Shown: positions 49,421 through 57,598 of the stretch, piece by piece
Layout of the letters: every line of letters begins with the position of its first letter
Numbering within the stretch: the first letter of the stretch is position 1
NCBI RefSeq assembly: GCF_006874475.1
Contig: NZ_VIRM01000028.1
Location: forward strand, 1 to 64,000
DNA length: 64,000 bases
DNA from: Microbispora hainanensis
GTDB lineage: Bacteria > Actinomycetota > Actinomycetes > Streptosporangiales > Streptosporangiaceae
Direction of reading: 5' to 3'
The notes under the pieces: model-generated
Told to the model about the DNA's origin: nothing
Databases searched by the model: none
Seen by the model: the letters and a program-made list of their open reading frames with translations, nothing else
Program-made: the position numbers and the translations under genes

Positions 49421-51745
49421 GTGCCTACAGTGAAGTTCCGAAGATCGTCAACGGATTCACCAAGGGACGGACTGTTGGCCACGCTCTCTGTGCTCCTTCA
49501 CCAGATCGACGACGGCACCGTGCTTCTCCCCGAGTTCCAGCGCGGGTATGTGTGGACCCGCGACCAGGTTCGCGGGCTCATGCGCTCGCTGTACCGCGGC
49601 TATCCGGTCGGCGGTCTGCTGCTGTGGGCGACCGAGCCCGAGATGGCCTCCGTCCGCGGCGCCGCGACCGGCGGCGGTGTGCGTCTCCTGCTCCTGGACG
49701 GACAGCAGCGGATCACGTCGCTGTACGGGATCATGCGCGGCAAGCCCCCGGCCTTCTTCGACGGGGACTCGTCCGCCTTCACCGGCCTGCGGTTCAACGT
49801 CGAGGACGAGACGTTCGAGTTCTACGGCCCGGCGAAGATGCGTGACGATCCACGCTGGGTGGACGTCACCCGCCTGTTCATGGAGGGGCTGGAGCCGTTC
49901 ATCGGCGCGTTCGCGCAGCACTCGGACACGTTCGCCACCTACATCGCGCGGCTGAACAAGCTGAAGAACCTGGAGAACCGGGAGTTCCACGAGGAGAAGA
50001 TCACCGGCCCGGACAAGAACGTCGACGTCGTCGTCGACATCTTCAACCGGGTCAACTCCGGAGGAACCGCTCTTTCCAAGGGCGATCTCGCCCTGGCGAA
50101 GATCTGCGCGCAGTGGGCGCCCGCGCGTCAGGTGATGCGCGACCATCTGAACGAGTGGCAGGCGAAGGGCTTCGACTTCTCGCTGGACTGGCTGCTGCGC
50201 AACATCACCGCCGTCGCCACCGGCCGTGCCGTCTTCACCGCCCTCGACACCGTGACGGACACCGAGTTCGAGACGGCCCTGACGAGGTCGGTCGGCTATG
50301 TGAACACCTTGCTCGGCGCGGTGTCGGGGCGGCTGGGACTCGACCACGACCAGGTCGTCATGGGCCGATACGCGATCCCGGTCGTCTCCCGCCTGCTCCA
50401 TCTCACGCCCGGCGGAACGTTCCTCGACAGTGCCCACCGCGACAAGGTGCTGTTCTGGTACGTGCACGCCGCGCTGTGGGGGCGCTTCGCCGGTTCCACC
50501 GAGACCATCCTGGCTCAGGACTACGACACCGTGGAACGGTCCGGGATCGACGGCCTCATCGCCGCCCTCGAACGGTGGCGCGGCGGCAACCTGGAGGTCA
50601 GGCCGCACGACTTCGAGGGTTCGACGCGCGGGTCGCGGTTCTACCCGCTGCTCTACATGCTCACCCGGGTGCACGGCGCCCGTGACTTCGGCAGCGGGCT
50701 GGAGCTGCACGCCGAGATGCTCGGCAAGCTGACCTCACTTCAGGTGCATCACATCTTCCCGAAGGCGCTGCTGTACAAGGCCGGGTATGACCGCGTCCAC
50801 GTCAACGCCGTCGCCAACTTCTGCTTCCTGACCCAGAACACCAACCTCGCCATCGGAAAGCGGAGCCCGGAGGACTACTTCGCCGAGGCCGAGGACAAGC
50901 ACCCCGGCGTCCTCGCCTCCCAGTGGATTCCGATGGATCCGGATCTGTGGCGCGTGGACCGCTATCTCGACTTCCTCGAAGCCCGGCGCGAGCTGCTCGC
51001 CCAGGCCGCCCAGTCCTTCCTCACGCAACTGCGTGACGGCGCCGCCCCCGTGGAGGCCGGGGGAGAGCTGCGTCCGGTGGCCGTCATCGCCGACGAGCAG
51101 GACGACGTACGGGCCGCCCAGATCAAGGCGATGGTCGAGGAGCTGGCACGGCTGGGCTACGCCGAGCCGGCGCTGGACAGCGAGATCGCCGACCCCGCGA
51201 GCGGCCGCGCGCTGGCGATGGCCGAGGCGTTCTGGCCCGACGGATTGCAGCCCGGCCAGGGCAAGCCCGTCGTCTTGGAGCTCGACCCCGAGGTGGCGGA
51301 CCTGCCGAGGCTGGAAGAGCTGGGGTATGAGGTCTTCACCTCCGTGGACGCGCTGCTCGGCTACGCGACGCGCCGCAACGAGACCGCGGCGGGAGACGAG
51401 CAGGAGCCGGTCGCCCCTCCGCCTTCGGCGAGCAGCGGCGTGCACGCGGAGTTCGACGCCGCGATGCGGTCCGTCTACGACCGGGCGCGGAGCGAGGCCA
51501 ACTATCACGCCTCCTATTTCCTCAGCATGCTGGCCGAGCATGGCAGCCTGGCGACGGCCCGCAGGCTGCTGCGCTCGCCGGCGGTGTCCGACGGGTTCGC
51601 GGCCCTGTGGGAGCGCGGTCGGCTCGACCTCACGGTCGAGGCGCTGGTCGTGCAGCCGAGGTTCGCGGAGTTGTTCACCCCCGCCGAGACCGAGGTCGCC
51701 CGGCACCGTCTCGAACAGTTCGGCTGGAGTGCCGCAGTCGCCTGA
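49421..51745 (+). CDS. DUF262-HNH (GmrSD-like) restriction protein
   Basis: A 774-residue protein. Residues about 15-250 match DUF262: LLPEFQRGYVWTRDQVRGLM, YPVGGLLLW, LLLLDGQQRITSLYG, and later INRVNSGGTALSKGDLALA-like (FNRVNSGGTALSKGDLAL). An HNH-type region follows at about 440 (VHHIFPKALLYKAGYDR, then NANAVANFCFLTQNTN-like VNAVANFCFLTQNTNLAIG). Such DUF262/DUF1524-type proteins (GmrSD, BrxU) are modification-dependent nucleases using NTP. After a hydrolase-unlike insert there is a C-terminal domain (FDAAMRSVYDRARSEANYHA then LERGRLD-type region) seen in other nucleases. GTG 49421. It starts 41 bases after the kinase. Confidence 0.85.
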   Translation: MPTVKFRRSSTDSPRDGLLATLSVLLHQIDDGTVLLPEFQRGYVWTRDQVRGLMRSLYRGYPVGGLLLWATEPEMASVRGAATGGGVRLLLLDGQQRITSLYGIMRGKPPAFFDGDSSAFTGLRFNVEDETFEFYGPAKMRDDPRWVDVTRLFMEGLEPFIGAFAQHSDTFATYIARLNKLKNLENREFHEEKITGPDKNVDVVVDIFNRVNSGGTALSKGDLALAKICAQWAPARQVMRDHLNEWQAKGFDFSLDWLLRNITAVATGRAVFTALDTVTDTEFETALTRSVGYVNTLLGAVSGRLGLDHDQVVMGRYAIPVVSRLLHLTPGGTFLDSAHRDKVLFWYVHAALWGRFAGSTETILAQDYDTVERSGIDGLIAALERWRGGNLEVRPHDFEGSTRGSRFYPLLYMLTRVHGARDFGSGLELHAEMLGKLTSLQVHHIFPKALLYKAGYDRVHVNAVANFCFLTQNTNLAIGKRSPEDYFAEAEDKHPGVLASQWIPMDPDLWRVDRYLDFLEARRELLAQAAQSFLTQLRDGAAPVEAGGELRPVAVIADEQDDVRAAQIKAMVEELARLGYAEPALDSEIADPASGRALAMAEAFWPDGLQPGQGKPVVLELDPEVADLPRLEELGYEVFTSVDALLGYATRRNETAAGDEQEPVAPPPSASSGVHAEFDAAMRSVYDRARSEANYHASYFLSMLAEHGSLATARRLLRSPAVSDGFAALWERGRLDLTVEALVVQPRFAELFTPAETEVARHRLEQFGWSAAVA

Positions 51746-51777
51746 CCCGCTCACCAGGAAGCCGCCGCAGCAGGTGG

Positions 51778-52581
51778 TCAGTACGAGGTGCGTGTCGCGT
51801 CGTCGTTGTCGTGGATGAAGGTCGTCGCGAGGGACTCGGACGCGCGTGCGACGAGGGCGACGTCGGCGCCGACGAGCAGGAAGCGGGCCCCGGCCTCGGC
51901 GTAGGCGCGGGCCACCTGCGGGTCGAAGGCGTTGACGCCGGCGGGCTTGCCGGCGGCGGCGACGCCGGCGAAGGCGCGGTGGACGGCGGCGACGACGTCG
52001 GGGTGCGTCTGCTGCCCCAGGAGGCCCATGGAGGCGGCGAGGTCGCTCGGGCCGACGAAGACGCCGTCGATGCCGGGGGTCGCCGCGATCGCCTCCGCGG
52101 CCGCGACGCCCTCGGCCGTCTCGATCTGCACGAGCACGGAGACGTGGTCGGCGGCGTTCTGGAGGTAGCCGTCGACGCGGTTCCAGCGGGCGGAGCGGGC
52201 GAGGGCGCTGCCGACGCCGCGGCGGCCCGCGGGCGGATACTGCGCGGCCTCCGCGACGGCCCGGGCCTCGCCGGCAGTCGAGACCATCGGCACGAGGATC
52301 GTCTGGGCGCCGAGGTCGAGGACCTGCTTTATGGTCACGGGGTCGGCGGCGGGGACGCGGACGACGGGCGTGACGGGGTAGGCCGAGACGGCGTACAGCT
52401 GCGCGAGGGTGGACTCCAGGCCGTTGGGGGCGTGCTCCATGTCGATGAGCACCCAGTCGAGGCCGGAGCCCGCCATGATCTCCGCCATGACGGGGGAGCC
52501 GGAGCACACCCAGCCGCCGAACAGCGGACGCGCGGCCGCGGCGAGACGGTCGCGGAGGGTCGGGCTCAGACGAAGCGGCAT
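51778..52581 (-). CDS. hpaI: 4-hydroxy-2-oxoheptanedioate aldolase HpaI
   Basis: A 267-residue class II pyruvate aldolase that splits 4-hydroxy-2-oxoheptanedioate into pyruvate and succinate semialdehyde, the last step of homoprotocatechuate breakdown. Family hallmarks: GGWVCSGSPVMAEIMAGSGL, DWVLIDMEHAPN (metal Glu/His), RVPAADPVTIKQVLDLGAQT, VPMVSTAGEA, VQIETAEGV and FVGPSDLAASMG. ATG 52581 was chosen (GGGGACC upstream); it overlaps the hpaH end by 16 bases. It is the last gene of the operon starting at 59302. Its end faces the DUF262 gene with a 32-base gap. Confidence 0.9.
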   Translation of the reverse strand: MPLRLSPTLRDRLAAAARPLFGGWVCSGSPVMAEIMAGSGLDWVLIDMEHAPNGLESTLAQLYAVSAYPVTPVVRVPAADPVTIKQVLDLGAQTILVPMVSTAGEARAVAEAAQYPPAGRRGVGSALARSARWNRVDGYLQNAADHVSVLVQIETAEGVAAAEAIAATPGIDGVFVGPSDLAASMGLLGQQTHPDVVAAVHRAFAGVAAAGKPAGVNAFDPQVARAYAEAGARFLLVGADVALVARASESLATTFIHDNDDATRTSY

Positions 52582-53351
52582 GAGATGGTCCCCATCGGTC
52601 CGTAGTCGGCCAGCACCGTGTCGCGCTTCTCGATCCACACGGGACGGGTGAAGGAGCCCGCGAGGATGATCTCGCCCGCCTCCAGCCGGTCACCGTGCTG
52701 GTGCATCTTGTTCGCGAGCCACGCGACCCCGGTCGCGGGGTGGTTGAGGACCGCGGCGGCGACACCCGTCTCCTCGATCGTCTCGTTGCGGTAGAGGAGG
52801 GCCGACACCCACCGCAGATCGACCGCGTGGGGGCTCGCCGGATTGCCGCCGAGCACGAGCCCGCCGTACGCGGCGTTGTCGGAGATGGTGTCGACGATCG
52901 TGCGGCCCTCGAGCTCGATGTGGGAGTTGAGCACCTCAAGGGCGGGCGTGACGTACTCCGTCGCGCGCATGACGTCGAACAGCGTGCAGTGCGGGCCCTC
53001 CAGGGGCTCCTTCAGCACGAAGGCGAGTTCGACCTCGATGCGGACGTTGGAGAACCGGTCGTGCGGGATGCGCGCGCCGTTCTCCCACACGGTGTCGTCG
53101 AACATGACGCCGTAGTCGGGCTCGGTGATGCCGGTCGCGGCCTGCATGGCACGCGAGGTGAGCCCGATCTTGCGGCCGACGAGGCGGCGCCCGGCCGCGA
53201 GGTTCTTCTCCCTCCACACCGCCTGGATGGCGTACGCGTCCTCGACCGTGGCCTCGGGGAACCGCGCGGTGATGCGGGGGACGACCCCGTGCGTCCGCTC
53301 CGCCTTCGCGAGCTCCTCCGCGAGGGACGCGATGATGTCCTTCGACAGCAT
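52566..53351 (-). CDS. hpaH: 2-oxo-hept-4-ene-1,7-dioate hydratase HpaH
   Basis: A 261-residue hydratase of the FAH superfamily (MhpD/HpaH type), adding water to 2-oxohept-4-ene-1,7-dioate. It shows AYAIQAVWREKNLAAGRRLV, GRKIGLTSRAMQAATGITEP, DYGVMFDD, VEVELAFVLKEPLEGP (metal Glu pair), and GVAWLANKMHQHGDRL. Length is normal. It lies between hpaD (12 bases upstream) and hpaI (overlapping). Confidence 0.9.
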   Translation of the reverse strand: MLSKDIIASLAEELAKAERTHGVVPRITARFPEATVEDAYAIQAVWREKNLAAGRRLVGRKIGLTSRAMQAATGITEPDYGVMFDDTVWENGARIPHDRFSNVRIEVELAFVLKEPLEGPHCTLFDVMRATEYVTPALEVLNSHIELEGRTIVDTISDNAAYGGLVLGGNPASPHAVDLRWVSALLYRNETIEETGVAAAVLNHPATGVAWLANKMHQHGDRLEAGEIILAGSFTRPVWIEKRDTVLADYGPMGTISCRFV

Positions 53352-53363
53352 GACTCTCCCGCC

Positions 53364-54524
53364 CTAGAGCTGGTGGCCCAGCTTGTACTCACCCTGCTTA
53401 TATTCGGGCATCGCTTCGGTGTCGTCCTTGCGGGTGTAGGAGAAGCCGTCGGCGCCGATCGTGACCGCCATCTCGCTGGCGTCGGTGCGGGCGACGACGG
53501 GCTGCGGGTTGCCGTCGAGGTCGAGCACGAGCGAGGCCTCGGTGTACCAGCTCGGCACGACGGGGTTGCCCCACCAGTCGCGGCGCTGGTTGTCGTGCAC
53601 GTCCCAGGTGATGACGGGGTTGTCGGGGTCGCCCGTGTAGTAGTCCTGGGTGTAGATCTCGACGCGGTGCCCGTCGGGGTCGCGCAGGTAGAGGTAGAAC
53701 GCGTTGGAGACGCCGTGGCGGCCGGGGCCGCGCTCGATGGCGTCGGAACGGCGCAGCGCGCCGAGCTTGTCGCAGATCGCGAGGATGTTGTGCTTCTCGT
53801 GCGTGGCGAACGCGACGTGGTGCATGCGGGGACCATCGCCGCCCGTGGTCGCGGTGTCGTGCACCGTGGGCTTGCGGCGCATCCACGCGGCGTAGACGAT
53901 GCCGTCGGAGTCCTGGATGTCCTCGGTGACGCGGAACCCGAGGTCCTGGTAGTGGCGGACGGCCCTGGGCACGTCGGGCGTGACCTGGTTGAAGTGGTCG
54001 AGGCGGACGATGGCGCCGGGCGTGTGCAGGTCGTAACGCCAGGCGAGGCGCTCGACGTGCTCGACGGTGTGGAAGAACTCGTACGGGAAGCCGAGCGGGT
54101 CCTCCACGCGCACGGAGTCGCCGATGCCCTTGACGAAGCCCTCCTCGCGGCGCTCGACGCGGCATCCCAGCTCGGTGTAGAAGGCGACGGCCTTGTCGAG
54201 GTCCTCGGGGGTGCGCACCCGGTAGGAGAACGCCGCGACGGCGGCGACCGGGCCCTTGCGCAGCACGAGGTTGTGGTGGATGAACTCCTCAAGCGACCGG
54301 AGATAGATCGCCTCGTCGTCCTCCTCCGTGACGACCAGGCCCAGGACGTCGACGTAGAACGCGCGGGAGGCGGCGAGGTCGGTGACGACGAGCTCCATGT
54401 ACGCGCAGCGCACGATGTCGGGCGCGGGCGAGGCGGGCGTGGGGACGGGGTTGTCCGCGTGGATGGGCGCCTCCGCGCTGACGTGGAAGCCGGAGGAGGT
54501 CGGGGTGCGGTCGTCGATGGTCAT
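53364..54524 (-). CDS. hpaD: Homoprotocatechuate 2,3-dioxygenase HpaD
   Basis: A 386-residue extradiol ring-cleavage dioxygenase of the vicinal oxygen chelate type that opens homoprotocatechuate (3,4-dihydroxyphenylacetate). Two glyoxalase-like halves are visible. Likely Fe(II) ligands are the His in RLDHFNQVTPDV, the His in MHHVAFATHEKH, and the Glu in GHRVEIYTQDYYTG. It resembles the actinobacterial (Brevibacterium/Arthrobacter) enzymes of about 360 residues; the N-terminal 25 residues are extra. ATG 54524 was chosen as the first Met of the conserved part; very long upstream frames belong to another gene. 26 bases after hpaE. Confidence 0.92.
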   Translation of the reverse strand: MTIDDRTPTSSGFHVSAEAPIHADNPVPTPASPAPDIVRCAYMELVVTDLAASRAFYVDVLGLVVTEEDDEAIYLRSLEEFIHHNLVLRKGPVAAVAAFSYRVRTPEDLDKAVAFYTELGCRVERREEGFVKGIGDSVRVEDPLGFPYEFFHTVEHVERLAWRYDLHTPGAIVRLDHFNQVTPDVPRAVRHYQDLGFRVTEDIQDSDGIVYAAWMRRKPTVHDTATTGGDGPRMHHVAFATHEKHNILAICDKLGALRRSDAIERGPGRHGVSNAFYLYLRDPDGHRVEIYTQDYYTGDPDNPVITWDVHDNQRRDWWGNPVVPSWYTEASLVLDLDGNPQPVVARTDASEMAVTIGADGFSYTRKDDTEAMPEYKQGEYKLGHQL

Positions 54525-54550
54525 GCCGGCGTCCCTGCTTTCGTGGGGTG

Positions 54551-56059
54551 CTACTTGCCGAAGGTGGGGTTGTGGACCGTGCCGAGCGTGATGTGCACGG
54601 CCTGCTGGTGCGTGTAGAAGTCGATCGAGCGGTAGCCGCCCTCGTGCCCGAGGCCCGACGCCTTGACCCCGCCGAAGGGGGTGCGCAGGTCGCGGACGTT
54701 GTTGGAGTTGAGCCACACCATGCCCGCCTCGACGGCCTGGGCGACGTTGTGCGCGCGCTTGAGGTCGTTCGTCCAGACGTAGGCGGCCAGGCCATATTTG
54801 GTGTCGTTCGCGAGCGCGAGCGCCTCCTCGTCGGTGTCGAACGGCGTGATCGCGACGACGGGACCGAAGATCTCCTCCTGGAAGATGCGGGCATCGGGAG
54901 CGACGTCGGCGAACACGGTCGGCGCGACGAAGTTGCCGGACTCGAACCCTTCGGGGCGGCCGCCTCCCGCCACGAGACGGCCCTCGCTCTTGCCGATCTC
55001 GACGTAGCTCATGACTTTCTCGAAGTGCTCGGGGTGCACGAGCGCGCCGACCTCGGTGGCGGGGTCGTGCGGGTAGCCGACCTTCACGCGCCTGGCCTGC
55101 GCGGCGTACCGCTCGACGAACTCGTCGTACACCTCTCGCTGGACGAGGATGCGGCTGCCGGCCGTGCAGCGCTCGCCGTTCAGGGAGAAGACGCCGAAGA
55201 TGGTCGCGTCGATCGCCGCGTCGAGATCGGCGTCGGCGAAGACGACGGCGGGCGACTTGCCGCCGAGCTCCATCGAGAGGCCCTTGAGATGGGGCGCGGC
55301 GTTGCCGTAGATGATCTGCCCCGTACGGCTCTCGCCCGTGAACGAGATGAGCGGCACGCCGGGGTGGCGTACGAGCGCGTCGCCGGCCTCCTCCCCGAGG
55401 CCGTTGACCAGGTTGAAGACGCCCTGGGGAAGCCCCGCCTCCTCGAAGATCCCCGCCCACAGCGACGCCGACAGCGGGGTGAACTCGGCCGGCTTGAGCA
55501 CGACGGTGTTGCCCGTCGCGAGGGCGGGGCCGAGCTTCCAGCTCTCCAGCATGAAGGGCGTGTTCCACGGCGTGATGAGCCCCGCGACGCCGATCGGCTT
55601 GCGGTTGACGTAGTTGATCTGGCGGCCGGGGACCTTGAAGGTGTCGTCGGCCTGCGCGACGACCAGGTCGGCGAAGAACCGGAAGTTCTCGGCCGCGCGG
55701 CGCGCCTGGCCGAGCGCCTGCGTGATCGGCAGTCCCGAGTCGAACGACTCGAGCTCGGCGAGGCGGGCGTCGCGCGACTCGACGATGTCGGCGACGCGGT
55801 GCAGCACGCGCGAGCGCTCGCGCGGCAGCATGCGCGGCCACGGGCCCTCCTCGAACGCACGGCGGGCCGCGGCGACGGCCTGGTCGATGTCGGCCTTCTT
55901 GCCGGCCGCGGCCCGCACGTACACCTCGTTCGAGACGGGGTTGAGCACGTCGAACGTGTCGCCGTCGAGCGAGTCGGCGAACCGGCCGTCGATGTAGTGC
56001 CGGATGCGTTCGGGCAGGCCGGCGGGGACGTGCCGGGCGGATGTCGCGGTGTCGGTCAT
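54551..56059 (-). CDS. hpaE: 5-carboxymethyl-2-hydroxymuconate semialdehyde dehydrogenase HpaE
   Basis: A 502-residue NAD(P)-dependent aldehyde dehydrogenase, oxidising the ring-cleavage semialdehyde. The ALDH motifs are complete: TPWNTPFMLESWKLGPALA, SFTGESRTGQ, MELGGKSPAVVFADAD (catalytic Glu region), SLNGERCTAGSRILVQ (catalytic Cys), EEIFGPVVAITPFDTDEEAL, and WLNSNNVRDLRTPFGGVKAS. It is 26 bases upstream of hpaD and 48 bases after the FAH-RraA gene. The operon makes the HpaE assignment more likely than a general ALDH. Confidence 0.9.
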   Translation of the reverse strand: MTDTATSARHVPAGLPERIRHYIDGRFADSLDGDTFDVLNPVSNEVYVRAAAGKKADIDQAVAAARRAFEEGPWPRMLPRERSRVLHRVADIVESRDARLAELESFDSGLPITQALGQARRAAENFRFFADLVVAQADDTFKVPGRQINYVNRKPIGVAGLITPWNTPFMLESWKLGPALATGNTVVLKPAEFTPLSASLWAGIFEEAGLPQGVFNLVNGLGEEAGDALVRHPGVPLISFTGESRTGQIIYGNAAPHLKGLSMELGGKSPAVVFADADLDAAIDATIFGVFSLNGERCTAGSRILVQREVYDEFVERYAAQARRVKVGYPHDPATEVGALVHPEHFEKVMSYVEIGKSEGRLVAGGGRPEGFESGNFVAPTVFADVAPDARIFQEEIFGPVVAITPFDTDEEALALANDTKYGLAAYVWTNDLKRAHNVAQAVEAGMVWLNSNNVRDLRTPFGGVKASGLGHEGGYRSIDFYTHQQAVHITLGTVHNPTFGK

Positions 56060-56107
56060 CTGGTCTTCCCGTTCGGAGGTGATGTGATCGGACGGCGCAT
56101 CGGGTCG

Positions 56108-57568
56108 TCAGGCCCCGTCCTCGGTGGCCGCCTCGTATTTCGCGCGCCATTCCGCGTTCATGGGGAACAGGCCGTCGACGGGGTGACCCGCGGCGACCTG
56201 CTCGGCGATCCACGCGTCCTCGGCCTCCTGGGCGAGCGCGGCGTCGGCCACCTCCTCGGCGATCGCCGGGGGGATCACGACGACGCCGTCGTCGTCGCCC
56301 ACGATGACGTCGCCGGGCTGCACCGTGGCGCCGCCGCACGCGATCGTGAGGCCGGTGTCCCACGGCACGTGCCTGCGGCCGAGCACGGCGGGGTGCGGCC
56401 CCTGGCTGAAGACGGGCAGGTCGAGGCCGGCGACCGTCGCGTAGTCGCGCACGCCGCCGTCCGTGACGACACCCGCCGCGCCGCGTGCGAGGGCGCGCAG
56501 GGCGAGCACGTCGCCGAGGGTGCCGGCACCGCGCTCGCCGCGCGCCTCGATGACGATGACCTCGCCCTCCCGCACGTAGTCGAAGGCGCGCTTCTGCGCG
56601 TTGTAGCCGCGGCCGTGACTGCGGAAGAGGTCCTCGCGATTCGGGACGAAACGCAGCGTCGTGGCGACGCCGACGAGCTTGGTGCCCGGCCGGGTCGCGC
56701 GCAGGCCGTCCATCGAGACGTTGTCGAGGCCGCGCCTGCGCAGCTGCTGCGACAGCCCGGCGACGGGCGCCTTGAGCAGCTTGTCGCGCAGCCCGGGGGA
56801 GATGACCGGGACGGCGGCGGGCAGCCCTGCCGCCTCGCGCGAACCCCACGCCTCCTCGCGCTGGAGGTCGTCGACCGCGGGGAGGGAACCGACGGCGGGA
56901 TCGAAGCCGCCGGGGCCGTCGATCACACGGCTGACCAGCCTGCCCGAGCTCGGCCCGCCCGGCGCGTCGACCTCGACCTCGACGACGTCTCCGGGGACGG
57001 CCACCGAAGCTCCGGCCGGGGTGCCGGTGAGGACGACGTCGCCGGTTTCGAGGGTGAGGTGCTGGGAGAGGTCGGCGATGATCTGGGCGAACGGGAAGAT
57101 GAGGCCGCCGGCCTCACCCTCCTGGACGAGCTCGCCGTTCAGCCACGTCCGTACGCGCAGCGCGGCGGGGTCGACCGCGCGCGCGTCGATGAGCCGCGGG
57201 CCGACGGGCGTGTAGCCGTCGCGGCCCTTGTTGCGGACGTTCGACCCCTTGTCGTTGGCGCGCAGGTCGTACAGCCCCCAGTCGTTCGACGCCGTCACCC
57301 ATGCCACGTGGCTCCAGGCGTCGGCGGGGGCGACGCGGCGCGCGGGCGTGCCGATGACGAGGGCGATCTCGCCCTCGAAGGCGAGCAGCTCCGTGCCCTC
57401 GGGCCGTTCGACCGCGTCGCCCGAGGCCGCGAGGGAGCTCGACGGCTTGAAGAAGTACGAAGGCGCGGCGGGGCGGCGGCCGCGCTGCGCCGCGCGCGAC
57501 TCGTGGCTGACGTGGACGGCAATGATCTTCCCCGGCCGGCCGGGAAGAGAAGGATGTGCGGTGCTCAT
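56108..57568 (-). CDS. hpaG: HpaG-like FAH-domain protein fused to RraA-like domain
   Basis: A 486-residue two-domain protein. Residues about 10-220 are an FAH-family isomerase/decarboxylase: PSYFFKPSSSLAASGD, FEGEIALVIGTPARRV, TASNDWGLYDLRA, KGRDGYTPVGPRL, TLETGDVVLTGTPAGASVAV. From about 265 onward the sequence is RraA/HMG aldolase-like (GARDVLALRALARGAAG-type: TLGDVLALRALARGAAGVVT, DGGVRDYATVAGLDLPVFS, CGGATVQPGDVIVGDDDGVV, VIPPAIAEEVAD). HpaG should catalyse isomerisation and decarboxylation of the HpaE product. The fusion with an RraA-like domain may add a decarboxylase or aldolase step, or regulate. Start ATG 57568. Confidence 0.8.
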   Translation of the reverse strand: MSTAHPSLPGRPGKIIAVHVSHESRAAQRGRRPAAPSYFFKPSSSLAASGDAVERPEGTELLAFEGEIALVIGTPARRVAPADAWSHVAWVTASNDWGLYDLRANDKGSNVRNKGRDGYTPVGPRLIDARAVDPAALRVRTWLNGELVQEGEAGGLIFPFAQIIADLSQHLTLETGDVVLTGTPAGASVAVPGDVVEVEVDAPGGPSSGRLVSRVIDGPGGFDPAVGSLPAVDDLQREEAWGSREAAGLPAAVPVISPGLRDKLLKAPVAGLSQQLRRRGLDNVSMDGLRATRPGTKLVGVATTLRFVPNREDLFRSHGRGYNAQKRAFDYVREGEVIVIEARGERGAGTLGDVLALRALARGAAGVVTDGGVRDYATVAGLDLPVFSQGPHPAVLGRRHVPWDTGLTIACGGATVQPGDVIVGDDDGVVVIPPAIAEEVADAALAQEAEDAWIAEQVAAGHPVDGLFPMNAEWRAKYEAATEDGA

Positions 57569-57598
57569 GGTGTGACCTTCGCGCGTCTGCAGACGATC

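Noticed and set aside
50735-52939. Minus-strand frame joining the hpaH region to sequence opposite the DUF262 gene
   Set aside because: It lies in the wrong frame for hpaI and hpaH and covers the DUF262 gene antisense.
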